Source: an uncultured bacterium
GTDB lineage: Bacteria; Cyanobacteriota; Vampirovibrionia; Gastranaerophilales; Gastranaerophilaceae
Length of the DNA stretch: 8,567 bases
Direction of reading: 5' to 3'
Assembly (NCBI GenBank): GCA_945833895.1
Contig: CAMAGQ010000069.1
Span: 1 to 8,567, forward strand
Below, one piece after another: positions 1 to 6,239 of the stretch. How positions within the stretch are numbered: position 1 is the first letter of the stretch; the number at the start of each line of letters is the position of its first letter. Position numbers and translations under genes: made by a program. The notes below the pieces were generated by a model. The model was not told the DNA's origin. It worked only from the letters and a program-made list of their open reading frames with translations, and did no database searches.

Positions 1-13
1 CATGTGAGATCAT
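1..13 (-). CDS. 5' end of a minus-strand gene leaving the window
   Basis: Read on the minus strand, AAGGAG lies five bases before an ATG at 13-11, followed by codons for I-S-H before the window ends. The ribosome binding site is as good as those of rplL and rplJ in this window, so a real start is plausible. Only four codons are visible and nothing can be said about the product. If real, this gene points away from the headless reading frame at 8-427. Confidence 0.4.
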
Positions 14-427
14 TTTATCTCCTTATATTGTCTATTTATCAAAAATTTCAAAGATTGCGAACAGTATCAAGAAACAATCAACTCTCAGTTTGAAGGTGAA
101 AATTTTACAACTGACAGAAGGATTTTAGGCTGGTCAAACGGCTTGTGCAGATACGAAGAAATTGTAAAAACAACAAATGACATCTACAAATTAGACTGTA
201 GATTTAGTTCAATTCAAGTTGATGATTTGTATGAATCAATGAAATCACGCTCAAACGAACCTGAAACCTACGGACTTGAAACTTTTGTAGAACAAATTGA
301 CGAAAAAACAGGCAAATCAAAATTTGTTTCTAACGGCATAACAACAATTAAAGGAAACAAAGCGTATATTACGTGGGCAAAATATCAAAATAACCCGTAT
401 TTTTGCAAGCCTGAAAAATTGAAATAA
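8..427 (+). pseudogene. Headless 3' part of an unrecognised protein gene
   Basis: The frame is open from just after a TGA at 5-7 to the TAA at 425-427, about 139 codons. Its composition looks protein-like (balanced charged residues, aromatic-rich end near KAYITWAKYQNNPYF). The first usable start is a TTG at 143 with no Shine-Dalgarno sequence nearby, and the residues before it read as equally good protein. The true N-terminus therefore seems to be missing. The stretch before about position 38 overlaps the start signals of the minus-strand gene at 13, which suggests a deletion or insertion joint there. I do not recognise the family. The alternative is an intact 94-residue protein starting at TTG 143, which I think less likely. 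Confidence refers to a real coding remnant. Confidence 0.4.
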
Positions 428-461
428 GGTTCTAGGATAATACCGAAAGTATGCAGATAAC

Positions 462-490
462 TTGCACCAAACGGTGAAAGGGCTTATAAT
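462..490 (+). promoter_or_regulatory. Promoter of the GNAT-like gene, predicted leaderless
   Basis: A TTGCAC -35 box (462-467), a 17-base spacer and a perfect TATAAT -10 box (485-490) are present. The usual start site, seven bases past the -10, falls on the A of the ATG at 497. No Shine-Dalgarno sequence exists at a workable distance; AAAGGG at 477-482 is 14 bases away and would lie upstream of the transcript. Confidence 0.65.
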
Positions 491-496
491 ATCATT

Positions 497-1474
497 ATGC
501 AAATAAGAAGATTGACATGTTTTGATTATCCAAAACTAAAGAGAATGGTTTCGTATTTATGCACAGATGATAACGATAAGGCTACAAAGTCTATTATCAA
601 TGCACCTGTAAGTTTTTTGAACGCAATGCTTCCGCTGCGGTTTAAATTTCAACCCGAATCGTTTATTTTGGTTGAAAACAACGAAATTTTAGGACTTATC
701 ACAACCGCTCAAACTCCTGGAAATCCATACAAAATAAACATCACAAGATTAATTTTTAAAGAGAATTTGTACGAAGTCGGTAAGCAGTTAGTTGATTTTA
801 TTGTGCAAAAACTTGGCGGAAAAGGTGCAACATCTTTCACTGTAACAATCGACCAGTGCCACGAAGAATTGTTCAATCTTTTTATACAAGGCTGCGGGTT
901 CAGGCAATGTGCTTCTGAAACCTTGTGGAAAATAGAAAAACCTGTACCCGCAAACGTCGATTATCATTGGCGTTATGCACAAAACTCGGACGCAAAAGAA
1001 ATTGCACAATTATACAACTCAGAACTTGAAAACATCTACAAACCATCCTTGGTAAGGCACGAAAAAGAATTTCAGGAAGTATTTTTCTCAGGCTTATACG
1101 AGGGCTACAAAATAAGATACGTTATTGAAGATGTAAACAAACTCCTTGGTTATTTTTCGATTTCAACAAACGACAACCTTAATTACATTCTTGATTTGAC
1201 AACCGCAAGCGGATATGACATTGAATATGAAAAAGTTATAAACATTATGCTTTGCGAAATTGCAAAAAAAAGACGTGCATTTTACCCGATAATTAAGCAA
1301 AAATCCTACATAAAAAATTCGGAAGATTTCGGGAAATACTTGCAGTCAAAGAATTATACCCCAATTCAAACACAACAAATTTTGGTCAAAGATTTCTACA
1401 AACCAATCACCGAACAGGTAGACACCGGCTGGAAAGTTTTCTTATTAGGCGAAAACCAAATTACCACAAATTAA
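497..1474 (+). CDS. GNAT-fold acyltransferase-like protein, possibly tandem
   Basis: This 325-residue soluble protein has no signal peptide or membrane segment. The N-terminal half (about 1-147) has the order expected of a GNAT domain: an opening strand and helix (QIRRLTCFDYPKLKRMV), a central strand pair (SFILVENNEILGLITT, 55-70), a helix near 92-106, a strand near 112-119, and a closing helix-strand ending LFNLFIQGCGFRQ (125-137), typical of GNAT ends. A second region (about 155-300) begins YHWRYAQNSDAKEIAQLYN, again like a GNAT start, and contains a similar VIEDVNKLLGYFSI strand pair. The canonical acetyl-CoA loop (Q/RxxGxG/A) is not clear in either half, so one or both may be inactive. 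The substrate is unknown. It is transcribed just before ilvC, which seems to have its own promoter. The ATG is chosen because the N-terminus fits the fold and the promoter points to it. Confidence 0.6.
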   Translation: MQIRRLTCFDYPKLKRMVSYLCTDDNDKATKSIINAPVSFLNAMLPLRFKFQPESFILVENNEILGLITTAQTPGNPYKINITRLIFKENLYEVGKQLVDFIVQKLGGKGATSFTVTIDQCHEELFNLFIQGCGFRQCASETLWKIEKPVPANVDYHWRYAQNSDAKEIAQLYNSELENIYKPSLVRHEKEFQEVFFSGLYEGYKIRYVIEDVNKLLGYFSISTNDNLNYILDLTTASGYDIEYEKVINIMLCEIAKKRRAFYPIIKQKSYIKNSEDFGKYLQSKNYTPIQTQQILVKDFYKPITEQVDTGWKVFLLGENQITTN

Positions 1475-1499
1475 CTTTTCAATTTGTTACCATTATAAT
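1471..1499 (+). promoter_or_regulatory. Candidate ilvC promoter
   Basis: TTAACT (1471-1476), a 17-base spacer and a perfect TATAAT (1494-1499) lie just after the preceding stop codon and imply a leader of about 43 bases. An alternative pair is TTGTTA at 1484 with GATAAA at 1508. A Shine-Dalgarno-like AAGAGG ends 9 bases before the ATG. No attenuator or T-box-like structure was seen. Confidence 0.45.
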
Positions 1500-1548
1500 T
1501 TCTTCGTGATAAAATAAACTTACCAAAAGGGAAAAGAGGTTATTATAA

Positions 1549-2574
1549 ATGGATAATATTAAAATCTATCTTGATAAAGACATTAATCAAGATTTAATCA
1601 AGTCAAAAAAAATTGCAGTTATAGGTTTTGGTTCTCAAGGTTACGGGCAGGCAATGAACTTGAAAGATTCAGGCTGTGACGTTGTTTTAGGTTTGAGATT
1701 AGGCGGAAATTCCGACAAAAAAGCAAAACAATACGGATTTAAAACAATGACAATTGAAGATGCCGTGAAACAGGCTGATATTGTCCAAATTTTAATTCCT
1801 GATGAACTTCAGGCAGAAGTTTACGAAAAACAAATTAAACCGAATATGCATTCAGGACAGTATTTGATGTTCTCACACGGATTTAATATTCATTACAAAA
1901 AAATCAATCCGCCAAAAGACATAAATGTAACAATGGTAGCACCAAAAGGTCCGGGGCATACCGTAAGAAGCCAATATGAAGAAGGCAAAGGTGTTCCGAG
2001 CCTGATTGCAATTGAAAACGATGCAACAGGCGACTCTAAAGAAATCGCACTTTCTTACGCATCAGCAATCGGTGCCGGCAGAGCAGGAATAATCGAAACA
2101 ACTTTCAAGGAAGAAACCGAAACAGACCTTTTTGGCGAACAGGCGGTAATTTGCGGCGGTGTTGCGGCACTAATGAGAACAGGTTTTGAAGTTCTTGTTG
2201 AAGCAGGATATTCACGCCACATGGCTTATTTTGAAGTTCTCCACGAAATGAAATTGATTATCGACCTTGTTCACCAGGGCGGAATTTCCGATATGCACTA
2301 CTCAATTTCAAACACTGCTGAGTACGGGGATTTGACAAGAGGTCCGAAAGTCATCGGCGAAGCCTCTAAAAACGCAATGAGAGAAATTCTAAAAGACATT
2401 CAATCAGGAAAATTTGCTGATGAATTTACAAACGAAATGAAGTCAGGTTGTAAGAATTTCAACAAACTTAGAGAAGAAATTTCAAACCACCCTATCGAAA
2501 AAACAGGCGAAGAAATCCGCTCGGCTTTCGTTTGGGGTAACGAAAACAAAATCATTGATAAAAATAAAAACTAG
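1549..2574 (+). CDS. ilvC: Ketol-acid reductoisomerase
   Basis: It catalyses the Mg-dependent isomerisation and NAD(P)H reduction of 2-acetolactate and 2-aceto-2-hydroxybutyrate, the second common step of valine, leucine and isoleucine synthesis, in the cytoplasm. The 341-residue length fits the short class I form. Visible hallmarks are the dinucleotide-binding GFGSQG (26-31), SHGF with H110, APKGPGHTVR with K133, metal ligands D193 and E197 in ETDLFGEQ, and E229, E233 and S254 in the knotted C-terminal domain (FEVLHE and SISNTAEYGD). The cofactor loop (50-56) keeps R50 and S55, which bind the NADPH 2'-phosphate in relatives, but has D56 where Trp or Ala is usual. The C-terminus ends HPIEKTGEEIRSAFVW plus a Lys/Asn tail of 12 residues. 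No other ilv gene is present. The next gene follows after 23 bases. Confidence 0.97.
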   Translation: MDNIKIYLDKDINQDLIKSKKIAVIGFGSQGYGQAMNLKDSGCDVVLGLRLGGNSDKKAKQYGFKTMTIEDAVKQADIVQILIPDELQAEVYEKQIKPNMHSGQYLMFSHGFNIHYKKINPPKDINVTMVAPKGPGHTVRSQYEEGKGVPSLIAIENDATGDSKEIALSYASAIGAGRAGIIETTFKEETETDLFGEQAVICGGVAALMRTGFEVLVEAGYSRHMAYFEVLHEMKLIIDLVHQGGISDMHYSISNTAEYGDLTRGPKVIGEASKNAMREILKDIQSGKFADEFTNEMKSGCKNFNKLREEISNHPIEKTGEEIRSAFVWGNENKIIDKNKN

Positions 2575-2597
2575 CACAGAATTGAAAAGGAATAAAA

Positions 2598-3428
2598 ATG
2601 TTTAATACAGAAGATACATACGAAGTTGTTATATTTTCAATCGGCGACACCAAAGCCGGAACTAAAATGGGTAAATTACAGTTGAAAAACACCGTTGATG
2701 ATACCATTTTGAATTGCATACTCTGGGAAGAAACCCTCAACAGATTTGATAACAAAATCTTTAGAACAGGGAATTTGGTAAGAATAGTTTCGGGAAGTTT
2801 CAACGAAAAATTCAACAACTGCCTTGTATCCGCTCTTGAACTTATCAAAGAAGCAAAACTCGGACTTGAAGAATCGCAAATTGAAGAATATTACACAAAA
2901 CTTCAAAGTTACATAAATCAAATTTCTGACGAAAATTTGAAAAATTTTGTATCAGAACAGTTTGAAAATCATCCTGAATTTAAGATTATGCCTGCCGCAA
3001 AACTTATGCACCACAACTATATCGGCGGATTGCTGGTTCACACGGTTGAATGTCTTGAATTTGCAGAATTAAATATGGCAAAATTTGAATACAAAGCAAA
3101 CAAAGATGAAGTATATGCAGCGTGTTTGCTGCACGATTTCGGAAAGATTTTTGAATACACAATCGATACAGAAACAGGTTTGATTGATTATGCCCCGAAC
3201 TTCAGAGAAGAATGGATTTCGCACTCACAATACGGCTTTACAATCTGTATGAGTGCAGGGTTTAAAAAAGTTGCAAAAATGATTGCCGCACACCACGGAA
3301 GAGCCGACTGGGGAGCAATTATTGACCTTGACCAGAAAGATTTAGAACCGGAATTGTACTTAATCCATTTTATCGACAATCTGTCCGCAAAATTCGGAAA
3401 AATTAGCACCAGATTGTTGGAAGAATAA
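2598..3428 (+). CDS. YhaM-family 3'-5' exoribonuclease (OB fold plus HD domain)
   Basis: Members of this family (YhaM/CBF1) degrade RNA, and some single-stranded DNA, from the 3' end in the cytoplasm. Residues 1-85 form an OB-like nucleic-acid-binding region (KMGKLQLKNTVDDTILNCILW). Residues 135-265 carry the HD metal-site pattern: H148 in GGLLVHTVE, H179-D180 in CLLHDFGK, H209 in WISHSQYG, H232 or H233 in IAAHHGRADWG, and D260 in HFIDNLSAKFG. All expected ligands are present, so the enzyme should be active. At 276 residues it is slightly shorter than the roughly 310 usual for YhaM. An AAAGGA ribosome binding site precedes the ATG. The 23-base spacing suggests co-transcription with ilvC, though no functional link is obvious. 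No terminator was seen after the stop. Confidence 0.85.
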   Translation: MFNTEDTYEVVIFSIGDTKAGTKMGKLQLKNTVDDTILNCILWEETLNRFDNKIFRTGNLVRIVSGSFNEKFNNCLVSALELIKEAKLGLEESQIEEYYTKLQSYINQISDENLKNFVSEQFENHPEFKIMPAAKLMHHNYIGGLLVHTVECLEFAELNMAKFEYKANKDEVYAACLLHDFGKIFEYTIDTETGLIDYAPNFREEWISHSQYGFTICMSAGFKKVAKMIAAHHGRADWGAIIDLDQKDLEPELYLIHFIDNLSAKFGKISTRLLEE

Positions 3429-3463
3429 ACGGTAAAATTCGCCAATAAACCCTTCGTATATAA

Positions 3464-3507
3464 AAAATGTTACAAAATAAACAAAAATTTACGTTGTGAA
3501 ACATTTT
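3464..3507. promoter_or_regulatory. Inverted repeat and weak promoter ahead of the winged-helix gene
   Basis: AAAATGTT (3464-3471) is mirrored exactly by AACATTTT (3500-3507), with 28 bases between. The right arm abuts TTGAGT (3506-3511), the best -35 candidate, which pairs with CTAAAT (3530-3535) at an 18-base spacing. The arrangement could be an operator, perhaps for autoregulation by the downstream DNA-binding protein, but this is inference and the AT-rich arms could arise by chance. Confidence 0.25.
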
Positions 3508-3586
3508 GAGTCATGGAGCATGGTTTATGCTAAATTAGAGTAGTTAAAGGATATATTTAGGAATAGTTTCAGTAAGGAGATAATGA

Positions 3587-4294
3587 ATGTCTGAATACTT
3601 AAGCAAAGAAGAGATAAAACAATGGAGAAGTTCATTAGAAAAGATTACACTGGAGGAATTTGCTGCCAGATTAGGGAAAAAAGTTGAAGAAAAAAAAGAA
3701 ACAAATGACTTGATTGACATTGTTCTTCACGGCAAGCCTGTTGTTTCAAGTGAAACTTCAGAATGGACATCTTCAAAGGTCGAACGCCTTAGTGCTATTG
3801 CAGATAGAGCGTACGAAAAAGAAAAAGATTTGTATATTTCACCTTTCTCTGCACAAAATTTGAAAACAGACAAAGAAGAAGTTAAAAAAGATAAAAAACC
3901 AACTAAATCTAAAACTAAAACAGAAACTGTTCACTCAAAAACAATCGAAAAAATCGCTCCTGTTGAGAAAAAAGCAGTTGAAAAAACTCCTAAAAAAGTA
4001 AAAACACCTTCTAAAGCCGCTGAAAAAGCCAAAGAAGTTCTTAATAAAAAAGCAGATACAAAATTAAGAGATGAAGTCAGAATTGTTCTCAAAAAGGCAC
4101 TTACACCAAGAGAACAGAAAGTTTTTGACTACTTAGCCGCTAACAAAAATAAAGTAGTTTATGCAAAAGATTTGGCTGAATTACTTGAGTTACCTAGAGA
4201 TTATATTTATAAATATATCAAAAATCTTCGTGCAAAAATCGACGGTGAGGCTCTTAAAAATGCCAACAAGGGCGGTTTCATTCTTACCGTATAA
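3587..4294 (+). CDS. Lys-rich H1-like linker protein with C-terminal winged helix
   Basis: The 235-residue protein has three parts. Residues 1-90 are mixed helical, with a possible small helix-turn-helix around TLEEFAARLGKKVEE (21-35). Residues 91-160 are low complexity, with 23 lysines in 70 residues and TPKK and TPSK motifs like histone H1 tails. Residues 171-235 (LTPREQKVFDYLAAN, then DLAELLELPRDYIYKYIKNLRAKID, ending GGFIL) match the OmpR/PhoB-type winged helix in layout. There is no receiver or kinase domain, so it is not an ordinary response regulator. A DNA-binding, perhaps chromosome-organising or regulatory, role is inferred. The ATG at 3587 has AAGGAG seven bases upstream; an overlapping ATG at 3583 runs into a stop at once. 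The gene is single and ends at a strong terminator. Confidence 0.75.
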   Translation: MSEYLSKEEIKQWRSSLEKITLEEFAARLGKKVEEKKETNDLIDIVLHGKPVVSSETSEWTSSKVERLSAIADRAYEKEKDLYISPFSAQNLKTDKEEVKKDKKPTKSKTKTETVHSKTIEKIAPVEKKAVEKTPKKVKTPSKAAEKAKEVLNKKADTKLRDEVRIVLKKALTPREQKVFDYLAANKNKVVYAKDLAELLELPRDYIYKYIKNLRAKIDGEALKNANKGGFILTV

Positions 4295-4331
4295 TTGAGA
4301 TTTTGTATTTGAATAATAATTTATCGACAAA

Positions 4332-4369
4332 TAAGAAGGCGGACAAATTAAAATTTGTCCGCCTTCTTA
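4332..4369. terminator. Two-way terminator between convergent genes
   Basis: A perfect 18-base inverted repeat (TAAGAAGGCGGACAAATT mirrored at 4352-4369) has only two bases between the arms. It lies 37 bases after the winged-helix gene and 16 bases after the minus-strand gene ending at 4386, so it can end transcription from both sides. Its U tracts are short, especially in the plus direction. Confidence 0.8.
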
Positions 4370-4385
4370 ATATAAAAATATTTTA

Positions 4386-4793
4386 TTATCTTATTTCTAA
4401 CTTAGCACCTACAAATTCTAACGCAGCCTTGTTTATATCGGCTTCTTTTTCGGTAACATTTGAAAGAATTGTAGAAGGCAGTTTGCTGACCATATTTTGA
4501 GCTGTCGGCAAATCAACGCCCATAATCTGTCTTAAAGTCGCAATCACAGTTGCTTTATTTGTACCTACATCAAGCATTACCAGTGATTTGTTGCGTGAAT
4601 CTGACGTACTTGCTGCAGAGGTTTGTGCTTCAACTTGATTTCTTTTAAATATTTTTTTAAACATTGACACAATAAAGTTATCAATATTAAAATTGAATTT
4701 TTTACGAGCAACCAAAAGCACTAAATATATAACAAAGACAAAAACTGCTAACATAAAATAATCAAAATCGAAATATGATAAAGATTTTAACAT
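4386..4793 (-). CDS. Membrane-anchored L7/L12 C-terminal-domain paralogue
   Basis: The 135-residue protein starts with one hydrophobic helix (about 12-29, YFMLAVFVFVIYLVLLVA) followed by RKK. The positive-inside rule therefore places the rest in the cytoplasm. A basic stretch (FKKIFKR, 45-51) and a Ser/Thr/Ala linker (55-68) lead to residues 69-135. These align with the C-terminal domain of the rplL product in this window with one gap: I count 18 identities in the last 58 positions, including the Gly, Leu, Ala, Val and Pro framework and the GA.(V/L)EI end. Of the factor-binding residues known in E. coli L7/L12, the equivalents of K65, V68, I69, R73 and L80 are kept, while K70, G79, K81, E82 and K84 are changed (A85, D94, P96, T97, Q99). 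The N-terminal dimerisation domain is absent. AGGAGG lies 6 bases before the ATG. It lies downstream of rplL but behind a terminator and its own promoter. Function is unknown; a membrane tether for a translation factor or ribosome is one inference. Confidence 0.8.
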   Translation of the reverse strand: MLKSLSYFDFDYFMLAVFVFVIYLVLLVARKKFNFNIDNFIVSMFKKIFKRNQVEAQTSAASTSDSRNKSLVMLDVGTNKATVIATLRQIMGVDLPTAQNMVSKLPSTILSNVTEKEADINKAALEFVGAKLEIR

Positions 4794-4820
4794 TAAAGTC
4801 CTCCTATTCTTTGCAGAAAC

Positions 4821-4849
4821 ATAATAGCACGTTATAATATAAAAATCAA
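4821..4849 (-). promoter_or_regulatory. Promoter of the membrane L7/L12-like gene
   Basis: On the minus strand, TTGATT (4849-4844), a 17-base spacer and TATTAT (4826-4821) lie between the rplL terminator and the AGGAGG at 4805-4800. The predicted leader is about 20 bases. This suggests the gene can be expressed separately from rplJL. Confidence 0.6.
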
Positions 4850-4850
4850 A

Positions 4851-4879
4851 TAAAAAGGACAGTTTGTAAACTGCCCTTT
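4851..4879 (-). terminator. Intrinsic terminator of rplJL
   Basis: On the minus strand, AAAGGGCAGTTT and AAACTGTCCTTT form a 12-pair stem with one G-U wobble and a tiny loop, running into five U residues. It lies 27 bases past the rplL stop. It separates rplL from the paralogue downstream and shows that rpoBC is not read from this operon. Confidence 0.8.
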
Positions 4880-4906
4880 CCGAAATTTTTACTGTGTTTA
4901 ATCAAA

Positions 4907-5278
4907 CTACTTGATTTCAACAGTAGCACCAGCTGCTTCAAGAGTTTTCTTGATTGCTTCAGCTTCGTCTTTTTTGATGTTTTCTTTAACTGCTTTAGGT
5001 GCTGCTTCAACTAAATCTTTAGCTTCTTTCAAACCTAAACCTGTCAAAGTTCTAACTTCTTTCAATACAGCGATTTTCTTGTCAGCCGGAACTGATGCCA
5101 AGATAACAGAAACTTCAGCGTCTGCATCTTCAGCAGGTGCTGCTGCTGCAGGTGCTGCTGCAACTGCTACAGGTGCTGCTGCTGATACACCAAATTTTTC
5201 TTCCATAGCTTTTACTAATTCAGCTGCTTCTAATAATGTTAATTTTTCAATTGATTCTAAAATTGATTCTACACTCAT
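4907..5278 (-). CDS. rplL: Ribosomal protein L7/L12 (bL12)
   Basis: This is the stalk protein of the 50S subunit. Dimers hang on the L10 C-terminal helix and recruit IF2, EF-Tu, EF-G and RF3. The 123 residues show the N-terminal dimerisation helices (about 1-30, VESILESIEKLTLLEAAELV), an Ala/Pro-rich hinge (33-54, encoded by a GCT-type repetitive tract) and the C-terminal factor-binding domain (about 55-123). In that domain KKIAVLKEVRTLTGLGLKEA holds the conserved Lys, Val, Arg and Gly-Leu-Gly-Leu-Lys-Glu surface. AAGGAG lies seven bases before the ATG. It follows rplJ by 78 bases on the same strand and is closed by its own terminator. Confidence 0.98.
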   Translation of the reverse strand: MSVESILESIEKLTLLEAAELVKAMEEKFGVSAAAPVAVAAAPAAAAPAEDADAEVSVILASVPADKKIAVLKEVRTLTGLGLKEAKDLVEAAPKAVKENIKKDEAEAIKKTLEAAGATVEIK

Positions 5279-5356
5279 TGTTTTTCTCCTTTTATTTTAT
5301 TTTGAGTTGTTTACTAATACAATGTTAAGCACATCGGCTTAACGAAAACTGCTTGA

Positions 5357-5878
5357 TTAAGCAGCCTTTTGGTCGCGAACTGCTGCCATTGCTCTTGTAA
5401 GTTGTGAAAGAACAGCATTGATAGAGTTTGCGATACCTGATGCCGGTGAATTGATTGATCCAAGCATTTTTGCATAAAGTTCGTCCTTTGTAGGAAGTTC
5501 TGCCAATGCTCTTGTTTCTGCTTCTGTTAATAATTTACCGTCCAATACAGCACCAACGATAGTACCTTTTTTAGTATCTTTGATAAATTTAGCAACAGCC
5601 TTTGCAGGAGTAACAGGATCTTCAAAACCGAAAGCAAGAGCAATCGGTCCGCTCAATTTTTCAGTTAATGCTTCGTATTCAGTTCCTTTAACAGCGATTT
5701 TTGCCAAAGTGTTTTTAGTAACCATATAGTCACCGCCGGCTTTTTGGATTTCACGTCTTAATTTTGTGATATCTTCAACTGTTAAACCTTGATATTCGGT
5801 AATAACTGCTACTTGAGCTTTTTCAATTTTTTCCTTAATAGCATCAATTTTTACTGACTTAAATTCTTTTGTTGCCAT
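5357..5878 (-). CDS. rplJ: Ribosomal protein L10 (uL10)
   Basis: This is the base of the 50S stalk. It binds 23S rRNA near the GTPase centre through its N-terminal domain and carries L7/L12 dimers on its C-terminal helix. At 173 residues it has normal bacterial length. Hallmarks are ITEYQGLTVEDITKLR (26-41), VTKNTLAKIA (53-62), LSGPIALAFG (75-84) and ELPTKDELYAKMLGSINSP (127-145) before the L12-binding helix (about 148-168). AGGAG lies six bases ahead of the ATG. It is first in an rplJ-rplL unit with a long leader, so autoregulation by the L10-L12 complex is likely. The usual neighbours rplK and rplA are absent; a divergent small gene lies upstream instead. Confidence 0.98.
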   Translation of the reverse strand: MATKEFKSVKIDAIKEKIEKAQVAVITEYQGLTVEDITKLRREIQKAGGDYMVTKNTLAKIAVKGTEYEALTEKLSGPIALAFGFEDPVTPAKAVAKFIKDTKKGTIVGAVLDGKLLTEAETRALAELPTKDELYAKMLGSINSPASGIANSINAVLSQLTRAMAAVRDQKAA

Positions 5879-6122
5879 TTTTAGCTCCTTTGATGTTTGT
5901 CTGTGATTGCAGGTTGTGCAATCTGAATATTATCGACCTAAAAACTAAAAAAGACTTTGCTTTTTAGTTTTAAATCGCAAAATCTTACACATAAATCGTA
6001 TTTATATTTCGTTTATTGCCTCAAACCCGACCAAATGTCTTGCTATTGGCTTTGTGTAATCTCGATTAGCCGATTTCTCATTTAATCCTGACAGGGCAGG
6101 AACTAATTGTCTGCGATTATGA
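5879..6122 (-). promoter_or_regulatory. rplJ leader with L10-type autoregulatory structure
   Basis: The predicted transcript has about 244 bases before rplJ. At its very 5' end nested stems can form on the minus strand: UAAUC (6119-6115) with GAUUA (6061-6057); then AUUAG (6107-6103) with CUAAU (6069-6065), separated by an uneven internal loop (GCAGACA against CGA); then a UCCUG/CAGGA hairpin (6101-6097 with 6090-6086). A loop with AGAC next to a CCUGCC arm recalls known L10 leaders, which bind the L10-L12 complex through a kink-turn. Nearer the gene are an 11-pair A/U hairpin (5941-5951 with 5961-5971) and a 7-pair hairpin (GATTGCA 5905-5911 with 5917-5923) that could gate access to the ribosome binding site. 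I matched the family from memory, not by a model. Confidence 0.5.
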
Positions 6123-6128
6123 ACTTAT

Positions 6129-6155
6129 ATTATAAGAAATATAAATATTTTGCAA
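6129..6155 (-). promoter_or_regulatory. rplJL promoter
   Basis: The minus strand has TTGCAA (6155-6150) and a perfect TATAAT (6134-6129), at a tight 15-base spacing. TAATAT two bases further gives 17. The start site would be near 6122, three bases before the first stem of the leader, which supports both calls. Confidence 0.5.
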
Positions 6156-6239
6156 GCACATTTTTAAATTTTGTATCAAGAAGTAATAATTTTTAACATG
6201 AAATAGCAATTTTTTCTCAGATAATGTTTTTATATAGAT

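Noticed and set aside
3587..4294. Two-component response regulator
   Set aside because: Only the winged-helix end matches; no receiver domain with its Asp and Lys residues is present.
4303..4500. 65-codon plus-strand frame across the two-way terminator
   Set aside because: It spans a perfect 18-base hairpin and the end of the membrane L7/L12-like gene, with no ribosome binding site and an unlikely TTG start.
4911..5342. 143-codon plus-strand frame opposite rplL
   Set aside because: Ala/Ser/Thr-rich shadow of the repetitive GCT-type codons of rplL; rplL is certain.
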